The translations under genes were made by a program, and so were the position numbers. From Nitrospirae bacterium CG02_land_8_20_14_3_00_41_53 (GTDB lineage Bacteria; Nitrospirota; Thermodesulfovibrionia; Thermodesulfovibrionales; SM23-35), in NCBI GenBank assembly GCA_002780895.1, contig PEUB01000063.1:1-42660 (forward strand): 42,660 nucleotides of DNA. Reading direction: 5' to 3'. Numbering within the stretch: the first letter of the stretch is position 1; each line of letters opens with the position of its first letter. Shown here one piece after another: positions 7,013 to 15,380 of the stretch. Below the pieces are notes generated by a model. It had not been told where the DNA came from, did no database searches, and was given only the letters and a program-made list of their open reading frames with translations.

Positions 7013-7488
7013 AGCTCGATAATCTCTGCTTCCATTTTATCTAAATCTGCCAGTGCAACAGTTGATTTCCCGTAAAGCCAGGTGCCAGCCTCACCTGGAT
7101 TAACAATCAGGGTGTTCTTAACCTTCCTTATATCAGGCTTATGAGTATGTCCGTAGATAACAAGGTCAAAGTGACCACTGTCAGCGAGTGCATCAACAAC
7201 ATGATGTTCATGCAACACGATGATTTTTTTATTGTTCAGCGAGAATATATACGGCTGGTTATGAATATTGCCCTCAGATCTCTCTAAAAGCAAAAGCTTG
7301 TCTCCATCATTATTGCCGAATATACCGACATATTTGCAGTTGAGTTTCTTAAATAGTTTTAATGTAAAAGGCGAAGTGTAATCCCCTGCATGAATTACAT
7401 ATTCTACTTTTTTGTTATTAAATAGTTCGATAGCTTTCCTTGTGGGAATCAAATTATCATGAGTATCAGCGATAATTCCAATAAGCAT
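7009..7488 (-). CDS. YfcE/MJ0936-family metallophosphodiesterase
   Basis: Small binuclear-metal phosphodiesterase (159 residues) of the calcineurin-like superfamily; the physiological substrate is unknown in this group. Metal-ligand motifs appear in order: IADTHDN (D8, H10), HAGD (about 33-36), GNND (about 58-61), LHEHH (about 92-96) and GHTHKPD (about 112-118), close to NPGE. An AGGAG Shine-Dalgarno precedes the ATG by 8 nt. It sits tail to tail with the radical SAM gene and downstream of marC, from which a G/C-rich palindrome separates it. Confidence 0.92.
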   Translation of the reverse strand: MLIGIIADTHDNLIPTRKAIELFNNKKVEYVIHAGDYTSPFTLKLFKKLNCKYVGIFGNNDGDKLLLLERSEGNIHNQPYIFSLNNKKIIVLHEHHVVDALADSGHFDLVIYGHTHKPDIRKVKNTLIVNPGEAGTWLYGKSTVALADLDKMEAEIIEL

Positions 7489-7511
7489 ACTGTATTCTCC
7501 TATTAACCCCC

Positions 7512-7551
7512 ACCCTTCCCTCCCCTTGACGGGGGAGGGTTAGGGAAGGGG
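7512..7551. repeat. G/C-rich palindromic dispersed repeat
   Basis: CCCTTCCCT (7513-7521) pairs with AGGGAAGGG (7542-7550), with CCCTCCCC/GGGGGAGGG as a competing inner pairing. It fills the space between marC and the phosphodiesterase gene. Similar elements lie near 15281, 29616 and 35697, so this is one of a dispersed family and may also act as a weak terminator. Confidence 0.6.
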
Positions 7552-7578
7552 TGATATCTTCAACTTATTTTTATAAGT

Positions 7579-8175
7579 TTAAATGTTTTGCTTAATAATA
7601 TTCTCGACCCCTATCCGTATCATCATTATTGCAATCGATGCAAGAAGAAGTGCCATAATCTTCGAAATTCCAATTATACCACCTCTACCAACGAAATTTA
7701 TAATCCGCTCGGCCTTAATCAACGAAATCCAGACGATGAATAGATTAATCATCAGTGAAATAATTGTAGGAATGATACCGTAATGATCTACAAGAACCAG
7801 GATGGTAGTAAGCACTGCAGGCCCTACAATTAAAGGCACTCCGATAGGCACCACGCCCATCTTACCGACAGGTTTTCGCCGTTCCTCACCACTCTTTACG
7901 AGGTCAAGAATTGCAAATACAAGGAGTACAAGTCCGCCAGCTATCTTAAAATCATCTGCAGTAATCCCCAATATTCTAAAAATTACTTCACCTAATGCTA
8001 TAAATAAAAGGCCTACAATCAAGGCCGTGAGTATTGACTCCCTGACTACTGCCCGTTTCTTTGCCCTTGATAACTCCTCAGTCATTGAGATAAAAATGGG
8101 AAGGAGCAGAAACACATCAATCGCAACAAAGAGTGGTATAAAAGTATTAGGTAGTATTTTTAGAATATTTTCCAT
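7579..8175 (-). CDS. MarC-family integral membrane protein
   Basis: A 198-residue protein with about six transmembrane helices (about 8-30, 42-66, 72-92, 105-127, 134-155, 170-192). The family hallmark region follows the first helix (FISMTEELSRAKKRA), and the segment KMGVVPIGVPLIVGPAVLTT is the usual conserved half-repeat. MarC proteins were once linked to antibiotic resistance, but their function is unsettled. No Shine-Dalgarno precedes the ATG; a 40-codon open frame ends 3 nt upstream, so translation may depend on coupling from the upstream PF04020 gene region. Confidence 0.88.
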   Translation of the reverse strand: MENILKILPNTFIPLFVAIDVFLLLPIFISMTEELSRAKKRAVVRESILTALIVGLLFIALGEVIFRILGITADDFKIAGGLVLLVFAILDLVKSGEERRKPVGKMGVVPIGVPLIVGPAVLTTILVLVDHYGIIPTIISLMINLFIVWISLIKAERIINFVGRGGIIGISKIMALLLASIAIMMIRIGVENIIKQNI

Positions 8176-8178
8176 TTA

Positions 8179-8301
8179 CTAAGCTATTTTAAGCTCTTTT
8201 TTGCCTTTCTCTTCATAAATTAAAACCTTCTTTAGAAACTTATCTTCTTTTATGTTTACGTAAAAAGTCAATGCCTTTTGGCAAAAGGAATCGCTTGATA
8301 T
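8179..8301 (-). pseudogene. 40-codon open frame in phase beyond the PF04020 gene stop
   Basis: After the TAG that ends the upstream gene (8302-8304), the same frame stays open for 40 codons to another TAG at 8179-8181. It encodes a basic, helical-looking tail (FCQKALTFYVNIKEDKF...KELKIA). It has no ATG; a TTG lies ten codons in. It could be the fossil of a third gene, a true small ORF, or a readthrough extension. Chance openness in AT-rich DNA is also possible. Confidence 0.3.
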
Positions 8302-8673
8302 CTATGATTTAATGTCCCTAAGCCCTGTAAGCCATGAAAGCAGCATGCTTACAATGCTTACAATTAAAGCTCCCCAGAATGCAGGCCAAAAACCATCAAT
8401 CTTTAAGCCAAGGTGTAAAGGCCCTGAGAGTCCTGCAGTTATTATCAACATCAGTGCATTGACAACAAGGGTAAAGATACCCAAAGTTAGCACGATTAAA
8501 GGGAAAGTGAAAATCATCATAATTGGCTTTAAGAGTGAATTCACGATTCCGAAAACCGCTCCTATAATAATCATCTTCCACCACTCACCTGTAAATGTTA
8601 TGCCATCTACAAGCTTTATAGCCGCTGCAATGGAGAGGGCATTTATCATCACTCTTAATATCAAATAAGCCAT
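8302..8673 (-). CDS. PF04020 (YvlD-like, 'phage holin 4_2') membrane protein
   Basis: A 123-residue protein made of four hydrophobic helices (about 3-24, 33-57, 61-84, 97-116), with the family's GAVFGIVNSLLKPIMMIFTF segment and a C-terminal FWGALIVSIVSMLLSWL. Despite the holin label, chromosomal members are ordinary membrane proteins of unknown function, related to Bacillus YvlD, which belongs to an envelope-stress operon. There is no phage context here. No Shine-Dalgarno is seen; a TAAAAT box lies 6 nt before the ATG (8680-8685), compatible with a leaderless transcript. Confidence 0.88.
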   Translation of the reverse strand: MAYLILRVMINALSIAAAIKLVDGITFTGEWWKMIIIGAVFGIVNSLLKPIMMIFTFPLIVLTLGIFTLVVNALMLIITAGLSGPLHLGLKIDGFWPAFWGALIVSIVSMLLSWLTGLRDIKS

Positions 8674-8944
8674 ATACTTATTTTATGATAACATGAAACT
8701 AAAAATGTTAACTTTTAACAGGCTGTTGGAAAACTCTCATTTCGTCACTCTGAATAGTGAACGTTCTTTAAGAAGACATTCTTTTTATATACAAGAAAGC
8801 TATTAGAATGCCTTTTAAAAAACAGAATTGATGATATAATTCAAGACCTCAATATAAGGCACTATTTCTGGTATAATAAGTGCCAGATATGAAAAGATAG
8901 TTTTAATATGAATCACTTTCAAAAAAATAAATGGAGAGGGAAAA
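8674..8944. other. Intergenic region with possible promoters only
   Basis: No convincing gene. It separates the divergent PF04020 and coiled-coil genes. Two TATAAT boxes on the plus strand (8835-8840 and 8872-8877) lack good -35 hexamers; either could drive the coiled-coil gene at 8945. A CATTTCGTCACTCTGAAT stretch near 8740 resembles half of the dispersed CATTCC-type inverted repeats. Confidence 0.35.
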
Positions 8945-9157
8945 TTGAAAGAAGAAATAATAATGGAAGAAAAAATTAAGCTCCTTGAGAGAGAACTTGT
9001 AACACTAACAGAAAAGCTTGAGGCTGTTAATGCTGCTCTTAAAGAAATTGGGGACTTAAAGCATGAGATTAAAGGACTGAAGCTGTTTCTTGGAAGGGCA
9101 TATCCGAACTTTAAAAACAAGTTTCCTGAGATAATGCAGAAAATTTTTAAAAAGTAG
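8945..9157 (+). CDS. Small coiled-coil protein of unknown function
   Basis: A 70-residue protein I do not recognise. Residues about 8-50 form an uninterrupted, heptad-like Leu/Ile-rich helix (KIKLLERELVTLTEKLEAVN), followed by a short basic, aromatic tail (GRAYPNFKNKFPEIMQKIFKK). The start is TTG at 8945, because GGAGAGGG lies 4-5 nt upstream; the ATG at 8963 is too far from it. Flanked by intergenic repeats and standing alone, it has no operon clue. It could be a small oligomeric scaffold. Confidence 0.6.
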   Translation: MKEEIIMEEKIKLLERELVTLTEKLEAVNAALKEIGDLKHEIKGLKLFLGRAYPNFKNKFPEIMQKIFKK

Positions 9158-9216
9158 TTAAAGGGTATTGCTTCCCCACTAAGTACTTCTAAAAAGAGAA
9201 AAGGTCTTTGTTCCCC

Positions 9217-9341
9217 ACTGTGTCACAATCCGAGAAATGCCTGTTTTGTCATTCTGAATTTATTTCAGAATCTCATAATTTCGACATGTTACAAACGACT
9301 GAGATCCTGAAACGAGTTCAGGATGACAATTGTGACACAGT
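9217..9341. repeat. MITE-like nested inverted repeat (125 bp)
   Basis: A perfect 13-bp terminal inverted repeat (9217-9229 ACTGTGTCACAAT with 9329-9341) encloses a second 29-bp imperfect one (9247-9275 with 9300-9328; TGTCATTCTGAAT.. type). No ORF is inside. It lies in the 274-nt spacer between the coiled-coil gene and rnc, where I see no gene. Confidence 0.7.
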
Positions 9342-9431
9342 CTGTTCGCAGGAATGACGACCATGTTGCATTACTAATAAACTCATTAGTATCTAAAAAA
9401 GAGCTTATCAAAATTGTAGGGACTCGTCAAA

Positions 9432-10136
9432 TTATGTTTTCTTACTACTGAGTTTCTTCATCGCCTCTTTAGCTGCGATTGTTTCTGCCTCTTTTTTACT
9501 TTTTCCATACCCTCTCCCAAACTTTTTTCCGGCAATATAGACTTCTATTATAAAAATCTTTTTATGTTCTTCACCCTCCTGCTTTATCATTTTATATTCA
9601 GGTATGGTACTGAAAAGTAGTTGAGTCTTTTCCTGTAGTTCTGTTTTAAAATCGTGGAATTCACCAGAACTCAGTATAGTATCTATTTTTTCTTTAAACA
9701 ATCCCAGTATAAGTTCCTTAGCTTTTTTATATCCACCATCAAGGTAAACTGCACCTAAAACAGCTTCCATCGCATCTTCCAACAAAGATCTTTTCGTTCT
9801 GCCTCCCGTAGCCTCCTCGCCTTTCCCGAGTCTGAGATATTTTCCAAGGGATATAGAACTTGCAATCTCAGAAAGTATAGATCCCTTAACGAGATAGGAT
9901 TTAGTCTTAGCCATGGCTGATTCCGTAAATTTGTTTTTGGATAAAAAGAGATGTTCAACTATTATAAAACCCAGTACAGAATCGCCGAGGAATTCAAGCC
10001 TTTCATTATGGACAGGCGACTTATCCGGGTTTTCATGATAGAAAGATCTGTGGGTCAGGGCCTCCATGAGAAGCTCTTTTTTCTTGAAGAGATAACCGAG
10101 TCGCTTTTCTAATTCAGTGATATCCTGCTCAGACAT
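9432..10136 (-). CDS. rnc: Ribonuclease III
   Basis: Double-stranded-RNA endonuclease for rRNA precursor and mRNA processing. About 234 residues: an endonuclease domain (about 5-155) with the signature NERLEFLGDSVL and the downstream catalytic region EDAMEAVLGAVYLDGG, then a dsRNA-binding domain (about 160-231, starting DFKTELQEKTQ). I chose the ATG at 10136; a TTG just before it is the alternative. The gene follows fabF by a few bases in the common fabG-acpP-fabF-rnc order. The intervening GGAGTT-T-AACTCC is a perfect palindrome spanning the Shine-Dalgarno and the fabF stop, and could limit rnc translation. Confidence 0.95.
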   Translation of the reverse strand: MSEQDITELEKRLGYLFKKKELLMEALTHRSFYHENPDKSPVHNERLEFLGDSVLGFIIVEHLFLSKNKFTESAMAKTKSYLVKGSILSEIASSISLGKYLRLGKGEEATGGRTKRSLLEDAMEAVLGAVYLDGGYKKAKELILGLFKEKIDTILSSGEFHDFKTELQEKTQLLFSTIPEYKMIKQEGEEHKKIFIIEVYIAGKKFGRGYGKSKKEAETIAAKEAMKKLSSKKT

Positions 10137-10144
10137 CAAAGGAG

Positions 10145-11389
10145 TTAAACTCCAAATTTTTTAAAAAGAAGACAGGCATTGGTTCCACCGAAGCCGAACG
10201 AATTTGATAAGGCATAATTAACTGTCATTCTTCTTGATTTATAAGGTACATAATCGAGGTCACATTTAGGGTCTGGTTTGTCCAGATTTATCGTTGGCGG
10301 AATAATATCATTGTAAATACTTAAAATAACTATAACTGCTTCAACACCCCCTGCTGCACCGAGCAAATGACCTATCATAGATTTTGTTGAACTGATTGCT
10401 ACCTTATAAGCATGCTCTCCAAAAACTGTTTTTATAGCATTGGTTTCGATCTCATCTCCATATTTTGTGGAGGTACCATGGGCATTTATGTAATCCACCT
10501 CTGAAGGATTAACGCTTCCATCCTTCAGGGTTATTTTCATACATCTTGCAGCACCCTCTCCACCAGGAGCAGGAGCAGTTATATGGTATGCATCAGCTGT
10601 CATACCATATCCGACTATCTCTGCATATATCTTTGCGCCTCTATCCATAGCGCTCTCGAGGCTCTCAAGTATTACGATGCCAGCACCCTCTCCCATCACA
10701 AAACCGTCTCTATCAATGTCAAATGGTCTACTTGCCTTTTCTGGTTCATCGTTTCTTGTTGACAATGTCTTCATCGCATTAAATCCGCCTATACCCAAAG
10801 GTGTTATTACTGCCTCTGTGCCCCCGGCAATCATGGCATCTGCATCGCCCCTTTGAATAATCTTATACGCATCTCCGATTGAATGACTTCCTGTAGCACA
10901 GGCCGTAGCCACTGCAGAGTTTGGCCCTTTAGCTCCAATTTTAATTGATATCTGTCCAGAAGCAAGATTTATTACCAGCATAGGAATAAAAAAAGGAGAA
11001 ATCCTCCTCGGCCCCTTCTCAAGAAAAACAGAATGGTAATGTTCGATTGCATGCAGCCCACCTATGCCGGATCCAACAACCACCCCCACCTTCTCTGCAT
11101 TGCTATCTGTTATCTTCAGCCCAGAATCATTTATCGCCATTTTTGCTGCAGCAATGGCAAAATGGATAAACCGGTCCATCTTCTTTATATCTTTTGGCTC
11201 GATGTAATCTTCAGGGTTAAAACCTTCTACTTCACCTGCTATCTGTGTTGGGAAGTTAGAAGAGTCAAAATGGGTGATCCTTCTTATACCTGGTCTGCCT
11301 GCGATAAGGCTGTTCCAGCTATCTTCAACACCAATACCAAGTGGTGTAATCATGCCCAACCCTGTCACTACAACTCTTTTTTTATCCAT
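10145..11389 (-). CDS. fabF: 3-oxoacyl-[ACP] synthase II (FabF)
   Basis: Condensing enzyme of type II fatty-acid elongation (malonyl-ACP plus acyl-ACP). 414 residues of thiolase fold starting [18 protein letters not shown]. Catalytic residues: Cys in [13 protein letters not shown] (about 165), His in [11 protein letters not shown] (about 305) and His in [13 protein letters not shown] (about 341). It lies 18 nt after acpP and just before rnc. A second, diverged FabF is encoded at 35726-36979; this copy is the housekeeping one because of its cluster. Confidence 0.96.
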   Translation of the reverse strand: MDKKRVVVTGLGMITPLGIGVEDSWNSLIAGRPGIRRITHFDSSNFPTQIAGEVEGFNPEDYIEPKDIKKMDRFIHFAIAAAKMAINDSGLKITDSNAEKVGVVVGSGIGGLHAIEHYHSVFLEKGPRRISPFFIPMLVINLASGQISIKIGAKGPNSAVATACATGSHSIGDAYKIIQRGDADAMIAGGTEAVITPLGIGGFNAMKTLSTRNDEPEKASRPFDIDRDGFVMGEGAGIVILESLESAMDRGAKIYAEIVGYGMTADAYHITAPAPGGEGAARCMKITLKDGSVNPSEVDYINAHGTSTKYGDEIETNAIKTVFGEHAYKVAISSTKSMIGHLLGAAGGVEAVIVILSIYNDIIPPTINLDKPDPKCDLDYVPYKSRRMTVNYALSNSFGFGGTNACLLFKKFGV

Positions 11390-11407
11390 CAGGCTTCTCT
11401 AAGACTC

Positions 11408-11641
11408 TTAGACTGATTTTTTCTTATTAATATATTCTATAGCATCTTTGACCTTTACAATCTTCTCCGCATCCTCGTCAGGTATCTCAATTCCAAACGC
11501 CTCTTCAAATGCCATAACGAGTTCAACTGTATCCAGTGAATCCGCGCCAAGGTCTTCAACAAAAGATGCCTCAGATATAACCTCGGAAGGATTCACCCCG
11601 AGTTGTTTCGATATAATCTCCTTCAGTTTTTCTTCTACCAT
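11408..11641 (-). CDS. acpP: Acyl carrier protein
   Basis: Carries the growing acyl chain on 4'-phosphopantetheine. A 77-residue acidic four-helix protein with the attachment serine in [16 protein letters not shown] (about S36). Typical length and spacing before fabF. A Shine-Dalgarno-like GGAGGTGAATTA precedes the ATG. An upstream open frame ends in a TAATG overlap with this start, pointing to a now truncated gene once coupled to acpP. Confidence 0.97.
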   Translation of the reverse strand: MVEEKLKEIISKQLGVNPSEVISEASFVEDLGADSLDTVELVMAFEEAFGIEIPDEDAEKIVKVKDAIEYINKKKSV

Positions 11642-11739
11642 TAATTCACCTCCATTTTCAATTTTAAATTTTCTTCAATCTGAAAGCTTAAATCATCAAT
11701 CTTACTGAGAAGTTCATAATTAAGTCTATATTGAATGTC
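11641..11739 (-). pseudogene. 3' remnant of an unknown gene between fabG and acpP
   Basis: A 32-codon open frame without start codon encodes a charged helical end ([17 protein letters not shown]...MEVN). Its stop shares one base with the acpP ATG (TAATG), the same junction used elsewhere in this window for coupled genes. Its upstream edge coincides with the inverted repeat at 11737-11796. I read it as the tail of a gene cut off by that repeat; the family is unknown. Confidence 0.35.
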
Positions 11740-11796
11740 ATTCCAGCTTGTCTGGAATCTTTCTTAAAGAAGGATTGCGGACAAGCCGCAATGACA
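11737..11796. repeat. CATTCC-type dispersed inverted repeat
   Basis: Arms of about 24 nt (11737-11760 with 11773-11796, roughly 19 of 24 pairs) start TGTCATTCCAGC and end GCAATGACA, around a TTCTTAAAGAA centre. Related sequences occur at 9247-9328 and near 29557. No gene is seen in the rest of the fabG-acpP spacer except the remnant described separately. Confidence 0.65.
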
Positions 11797-11841
11797 GTAA
11801 GCGTTAAGAATGCAGTCCTATTAATGATCTCCTTAGTTAAA

Positions 11842-12582
11842 CTACATATACATACCGCCATTAACGTGTATTACTTGGCCGGTTATGTAGCCTGAATCGG
11901 GTAAAGCAAGAAAAATAACAGCATTTGCAACATCCTCTGCTGTGCCGAATCTTCCTAGCGGAATTATTTTCTTCATATCCTCCTTTACCCTGTCTGAAAG
12001 AACATCTGTCATTGCGGTCTGTATAAAGCCAGGTGCAACAGCATTCACAGTTATTCCCCTGACTGCATATTCTCTCGCTACTGTCTTTGTAAGTCCGACT
12101 ATCCCTGCCTTTGAAGCGCTGTAATTTGTCTGCCCGGGATTACCCATAAATGCAGCTACTGATGTAATATTTATTATCCTGCCATATCGCTGCCTCGACA
12201 TTACCTTTACGGCCTCCCTTGTACATAAAAAAACTCCCTTAAGGTTAGTATCTATCACTGAGTCCCAGTCTTCATCTCTCATTCTAATCAAAAGCCCATC
12301 TTTAGTTATGCCGGCATTGTTTATTAATATATCTATTCTGTTGAATTCTTTCTCTACGTCCTCGAATGCCTTTATAACATCTTCTGGTTTCGATACATCA
12401 AGTTTTATTCCAACAGCCTTAACACCAAATACTGTAAAAGCTGCTGCTACTTCTTTAGCAGCATCAATGTTTCTGCCTGCAATAGCCAGATTGACGCCGT
12501 TTTTAGCAAGTCCCTCAGCTATTGCTTTTCCTATCCCACGTGTCGCACCTGTAATTATTCCAACCTGGCCTCTAACATCCAT
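11842..12582 (-). CDS. fabG: 3-oxoacyl-[ACP] reductase (FabG)
   Basis: NADPH-dependent short-chain dehydrogenase that reduces 3-oxoacyl-ACP. 246 residues with the Rossmann glycine motif TGATRGIGKAIAEG (about 12-25), NNAG (about 88-91), catalytic Ser in INITSVAAF (about 140), YSASK (Tyr about 153, Lys about 157) and the C-terminal NGGMYM end. It is first in the minus-strand fab cluster. A strong GGAGG lies 7 nt before the ATG. Confidence 0.95.
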   Translation of the reverse strand: MDVRGQVGIITGATRGIGKAIAEGLAKNGVNLAIAGRNIDAAKEVAAAFTVFGVKAVGIKLDVSKPEDVIKAFEDVEKEFNRIDILINNAGITKDGLLIRMRDEDWDSVIDTNLKGVFLCTREAVKVMSRQRYGRIINITSVAAFMGNPGQTNYSASKAGIVGLTKTVAREYAVRGITVNAVAPGFIQTAMTDVLSDRVKEDMKKIIPLGRFGTAEDVANAVIFLALPDSGYITGQVIHVNGGMYM

Positions 12583-12936
12583 AATATGCCTCCAATAAAA
12601 ACTGGTTCTAATTTTAACAAAGAGTTCTTCTCTTTTCCAGTCTTTATTTATCCAGCACCTTGAGAATACCCCGCACTTCCTTAAATGCGAGGGTTAATAC
12701 CCTGTGGTCAAGGTGCTTGGATTTATTTCATGTTGTTGAACATTAGTTTAGAAGTTATTGTAATATTAATTATTTTGTGCTAATAATAATAAAGGTTTAG
12801 GCTAAGGTTAAGTCAAAGAAAATTCTTAACCTCACCCTTGATTTTAACCTGAATATGCTTATTTCTGCTAAAATCCATGTTCCTGAATGTGTATAAATCG
12901 GGGGTATAAATTTTATAAAAAAGAGAGCTAAAAAAA
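12583..12936. other. 354-nt intergenic region with a long imperfect hairpin
   Basis: Lies between the divergent fabG and citrate/homocitrate synthase genes; no gene seen. The main feature is a hairpin at 12652-12720: a 10-bp outer stem (12654-12663 with 12708-12717, AGCACCTTGA/TCAAGGTGCT) and an inner CCCGCA/TGCG-GGG stem. It has no U-tract on either side, so it is not a standard terminator. It could be a structured RNA or a repeat. No T-box consensus was found. Confidence 0.5.
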
Positions 12937-14172
12937 ATGAAAGGTAAAGTATATTTAATCGATGTGACAAACAGAGACGGTGTACAGACATCCAGGATAC
13001 TTCTCCCAAAATTATCTAAGACGATGTTAAACATCTATTCTGACGAAATGGGCATTTATCAGAGCGAAGTAGGTTTTCCAACACTTAAACACGAGGTCAA
13101 TTATATCAATGCAAACCTCGAACTTGTGAAACTCGGCGATATAAAAAGGATTCACCTCGAGGGCTGGTGCAGGGCAATACCTGAGGATGTAAGGCTTAGC
13201 TTTAAAAACTGTCCTGAACTCAAACATATAAATGTCTCCATCTCGACATCAGAGATAATGATAAAGGGCAAGTTTCAGGGGAAAAAAACCTTCAAGGACA
13301 TCCTTAAATCACTTGTTGATTCTGTTAAGACTGCAAGGGAGCTCGGCGCAGAAACCATCGGGGTAAATGCAGAAGATGCTTCAAGGACAGAGCTTGACCG
13401 GCTGATAGAATTCATCACTGCAGGCAAGGAAGCAGGAGCAGACCGCTTCAGATACTGCGACACGCTCGGTACAGATGATCCAATAACTATATATGAGAGG
13501 ACTAAGGCACTTGCCCTCGCAACAAAGTTTCCTTTAGAAATGCACTGCCACAATGACCTTGGAATGGCAGAGGCTGTTTCCATTGCCGGTGCACAGGGAG
13601 CGATAGAATGTGGTGTTGATTCATATATAAATACAACCGTTAACGGTTATGGAGAGCGTTGCGGCAATTGCGACCTTGTATCAACAATCTTAGCACTTAA
13701 ATTCTCACACGGGCTTAAGGATAAACTTCCTCTTGATGAGCATATAGACCTTAAGAAGGCATGGAAAATCGGGAGATATGCATCATACGCATTTAATATA
13801 CCAATACCGATAAACCAGCCAGGAGTAGGCTCAAACGCATTTGCTCATGAATCAGGAATACATGCAGACGGAGCCTTGAAAGACAGGCGCAACTATGAGC
13901 TTTATGACCCAGAGGATGTGGGGAGAGGTGAACCAGAACTCCTTGAAACTGGAAGGGTAATAACAACAGGAGAGTATGGGGGCATTAAAGGCTTCAGGCA
14001 TGTTTATGACAAACTCGGTATACATTTTCATGATGACAATGAGGCAAGAATGGTACTCGAACTCGCACAATATGCAAATCTGCACACCCAAAAACCGCTT
14101 ACAGATGATGAGTTGAGATTTATTGCAACTTATCCTGAAATTGTGCGAAAAATGCTCACAGTAAATCCATAA
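12937..14172 (+). CDS. Homocitrate synthase-family enzyme, candidate Re-citrate synthase
   Basis: A 411-residue DRE-TIM metallolyase that condenses acetyl-CoA with a 2-oxoacid. Features: N-terminal [11 protein letters not shown] (metal-binding RDG form), [11 protein letters not shown], the metal-binding [11 protein letters not shown] (about 203), [20 protein letters not shown] and the lid His in HESGIHADG. It lacks the C-terminal allosteric domain of LeuA/CimA. The stop overlaps the next ATG by one base (TAATG), and the next gene is isocitrate dehydrogenase with malate dehydrogenase nearby. Because Re-citrate synthase of Clostridium kluyveri and Desulfovibrio belongs to this family, citrate formation from oxaloacetate is a good inference. 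Homocitrate or citramalate synthase remain possible. Confidence 0.75.
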   Translation: MKGKVYLIDVTNRDGVQTSRILLPKLSKTMLNIYSDEMGIYQSEVGFPTLKHEVNYINANLELVKLGDIKRIHLEGWCRAIPEDVRLSFKNCPELKHINVSISTSEIMIKGKFQGKKTFKDILKSLVDSVKTARELGAETIGVNAEDASRTELDRLIEFITAGKEAGADRFRYCDTLGTDDPITIYERTKALALATKFPLEMHCHNDLGMAEAVSIAGAQGAIECGVDSYINTTVNGYGERCGNCDLVSTILALKFSHGLKDKLPLDEHIDLKKAWKIGRYASYAFNIPIPINQPGVGSNAFAHESGIHADGALKDRRNYELYDPEDVGRGEPELLETGRVITTGEYGGIKGFRHVYDKLGIHFHDDNEARMVLELAQYANLHTQKPLTDDELRFIATYPEIVRKMLTVNP

Positions 14173-15248
14173 TGCATACAGTTACATTAATCCCAGGAGA
14201 TGGAATAGGCCCTGAAATCTCTGAGGCTACAAAACGGGTTATTGAAGCTACTGGTGTCGCTATTAAGTGGGATATCCAGGAAGCAGGGATAGATGTCTTT
14301 GAAAAAGAAGGAACCCCTCTACCTCAAAGAGTAATTGATTCTATAAAAAAGAACAAGGTAGCCTTGAAAGGACCTATTACCACTCCAGTAGGAACAGGCT
14401 TCAGGAGTGTTAATGTTAGACTCAGACAGGTTCTCGACCTTTATTGTTGTCTTAGGCCATGTAAAACCTTCAAAGGTACACGGACAAGATATGAAGATAT
14501 TGACCTTGTCATAATAAGAGAAAATACTGAAGATTTATATGCTGGCATTGAATTCAAAAAAGGCTCAGCAGATGCAAAAAAAATTATAGATTTAATTAAT
14601 GAATTGACCGGAAAAATTATCAGACCTGATTCAGGCATTAGTATAAAACCTATTTCTGTTTATGCTACTGAACGAATTGTAAGATTCGCATTCGAGTACT
14701 CAAGAAAAAATAAGAGAAAAAAAGTTACAGCGGTCCATAAAGCAAATATTATGAAATATTCCGATGGGCTTTTTCTTGAAACTGCAAGAAATGTTGCAAA
14801 GACTTATCCTGACATTGAATTTGAAGACAGGATAGTGGATAACATGTGTATGCAGCTTGTTCAGAAACCAGAGCTTTATGATGTAATAGTCCTTCCTAAT
14901 CTTTATGGTGATATTGTATCCGATTTGGCAGCAGGCATTATAGGAGGGCTCGGCCTTGCACCAGGCGCAAACCTCGGAGAAGAGTATGCCGTGTTCGAGC
15001 CTGTTCATGGCAGCGCCCCAAAATACAAAGGGTTGAACAAAGTTAACCCGCTTGCTATGATACTCTCAGGGGTTTTGATGCTCAAATATTTAGGGGAATT
15101 CAAGGCAGCTGAAAGATTAGAAACCGTTGTAGCATCCTTAATAGCAGAGGGAAAACATGTGACATACGATATGAAGCCAACGCCTGATGACCCAACAGCT
15201 GCAACAACATCAATAGTAGCTGATGCTATAATTGAAAAATTACGTTAA
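14172..15248 (+). CDS. icd: Isocitrate dehydrogenase (isocitrate/isopropylmalate dehydrogenase family)
   Basis: Oxidatively decarboxylates isocitrate to 2-oxoglutarate. 358 residues, starting at the ATG that overlaps the synthase stop. The isocitrate-type substrate motif [13 protein letters not shown] (Ser-x-Asn-x-x-Leu-Arg) separates it from isopropylmalate dehydrogenase. Also seen: the metal/substrate Lys-Asp region [13 protein letters not shown] and the cofactor loop [15 protein letters not shown]. The Lys-Tyr after HGSAP resembles NADP-type enzymes, while the later TYDMKP lacks the usual Arg, so cofactor choice is uncertain. Homoisocitrate dehydrogenase is an alternative if the upstream enzyme makes homocitrate. 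Confidence 0.85.
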   Translation: MHTVTLIPGDGIGPEISEATKRVIEATGVAIKWDIQEAGIDVFEKEGTPLPQRVIDSIKKNKVALKGPITTPVGTGFRSVNVRLRQVLDLYCCLRPCKTFKGTRTRYEDIDLVIIRENTEDLYAGIEFKKGSADAKKIIDLINELTGKIIRPDSGISIKPISVYATERIVRFAFEYSRKNKRKKVTAVHKANIMKYSDGLFLETARNVAKTYPDIEFEDRIVDNMCMQLVQKPELYDVIVLPNLYGDIVSDLAAGIIGGLGLAPGANLGEEYAVFEPVHGSAPKYKGLNKVNPLAMILSGVLMLKYLGEFKAAERLETVVASLIAEGKHVTYDMKPTPDDPTAATTSIVADAIIEKLR

Positions 15249-15280
15249 TATTTACAATGGAAAGTGACAGTTCATCAAAC

Positions 15281-15325
15281 ACACCCCCACACCCCCCCTT
15301 AGCAAGGGGAGGCAAAGGTGGGTTA
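15281..15325. repeat. G/C-rich palindromic dispersed repeat
   Basis: Inner stem CCCCTT (15295-15300) with AAGGGG (15304-15309), outer CCCAC/GTGGG pairing. It lies between icd and the CorC gene in a 132-nt spacer that has no other feature. Same family as the elements near 7512, 29616 and 35697. Confidence 0.55.
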
Positions 15326-15380
15326 GTATCATTACCTTTAACATCAATCAGTAGTATTAATGTCTCAACACTAAAATACT

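Noticed and set aside
8302-8673. Reading the 'holin' gene as prophage evidence
   Set aside because: PF04020 proteins are common chromosomal membrane proteins, and no other phage gene is nearby.
12583-12936. T-box or leucine-responsive leader upstream of the synthase
   Set aside because: No AGGGTGGNACCGCG-like motif or specifier arrangement was found.
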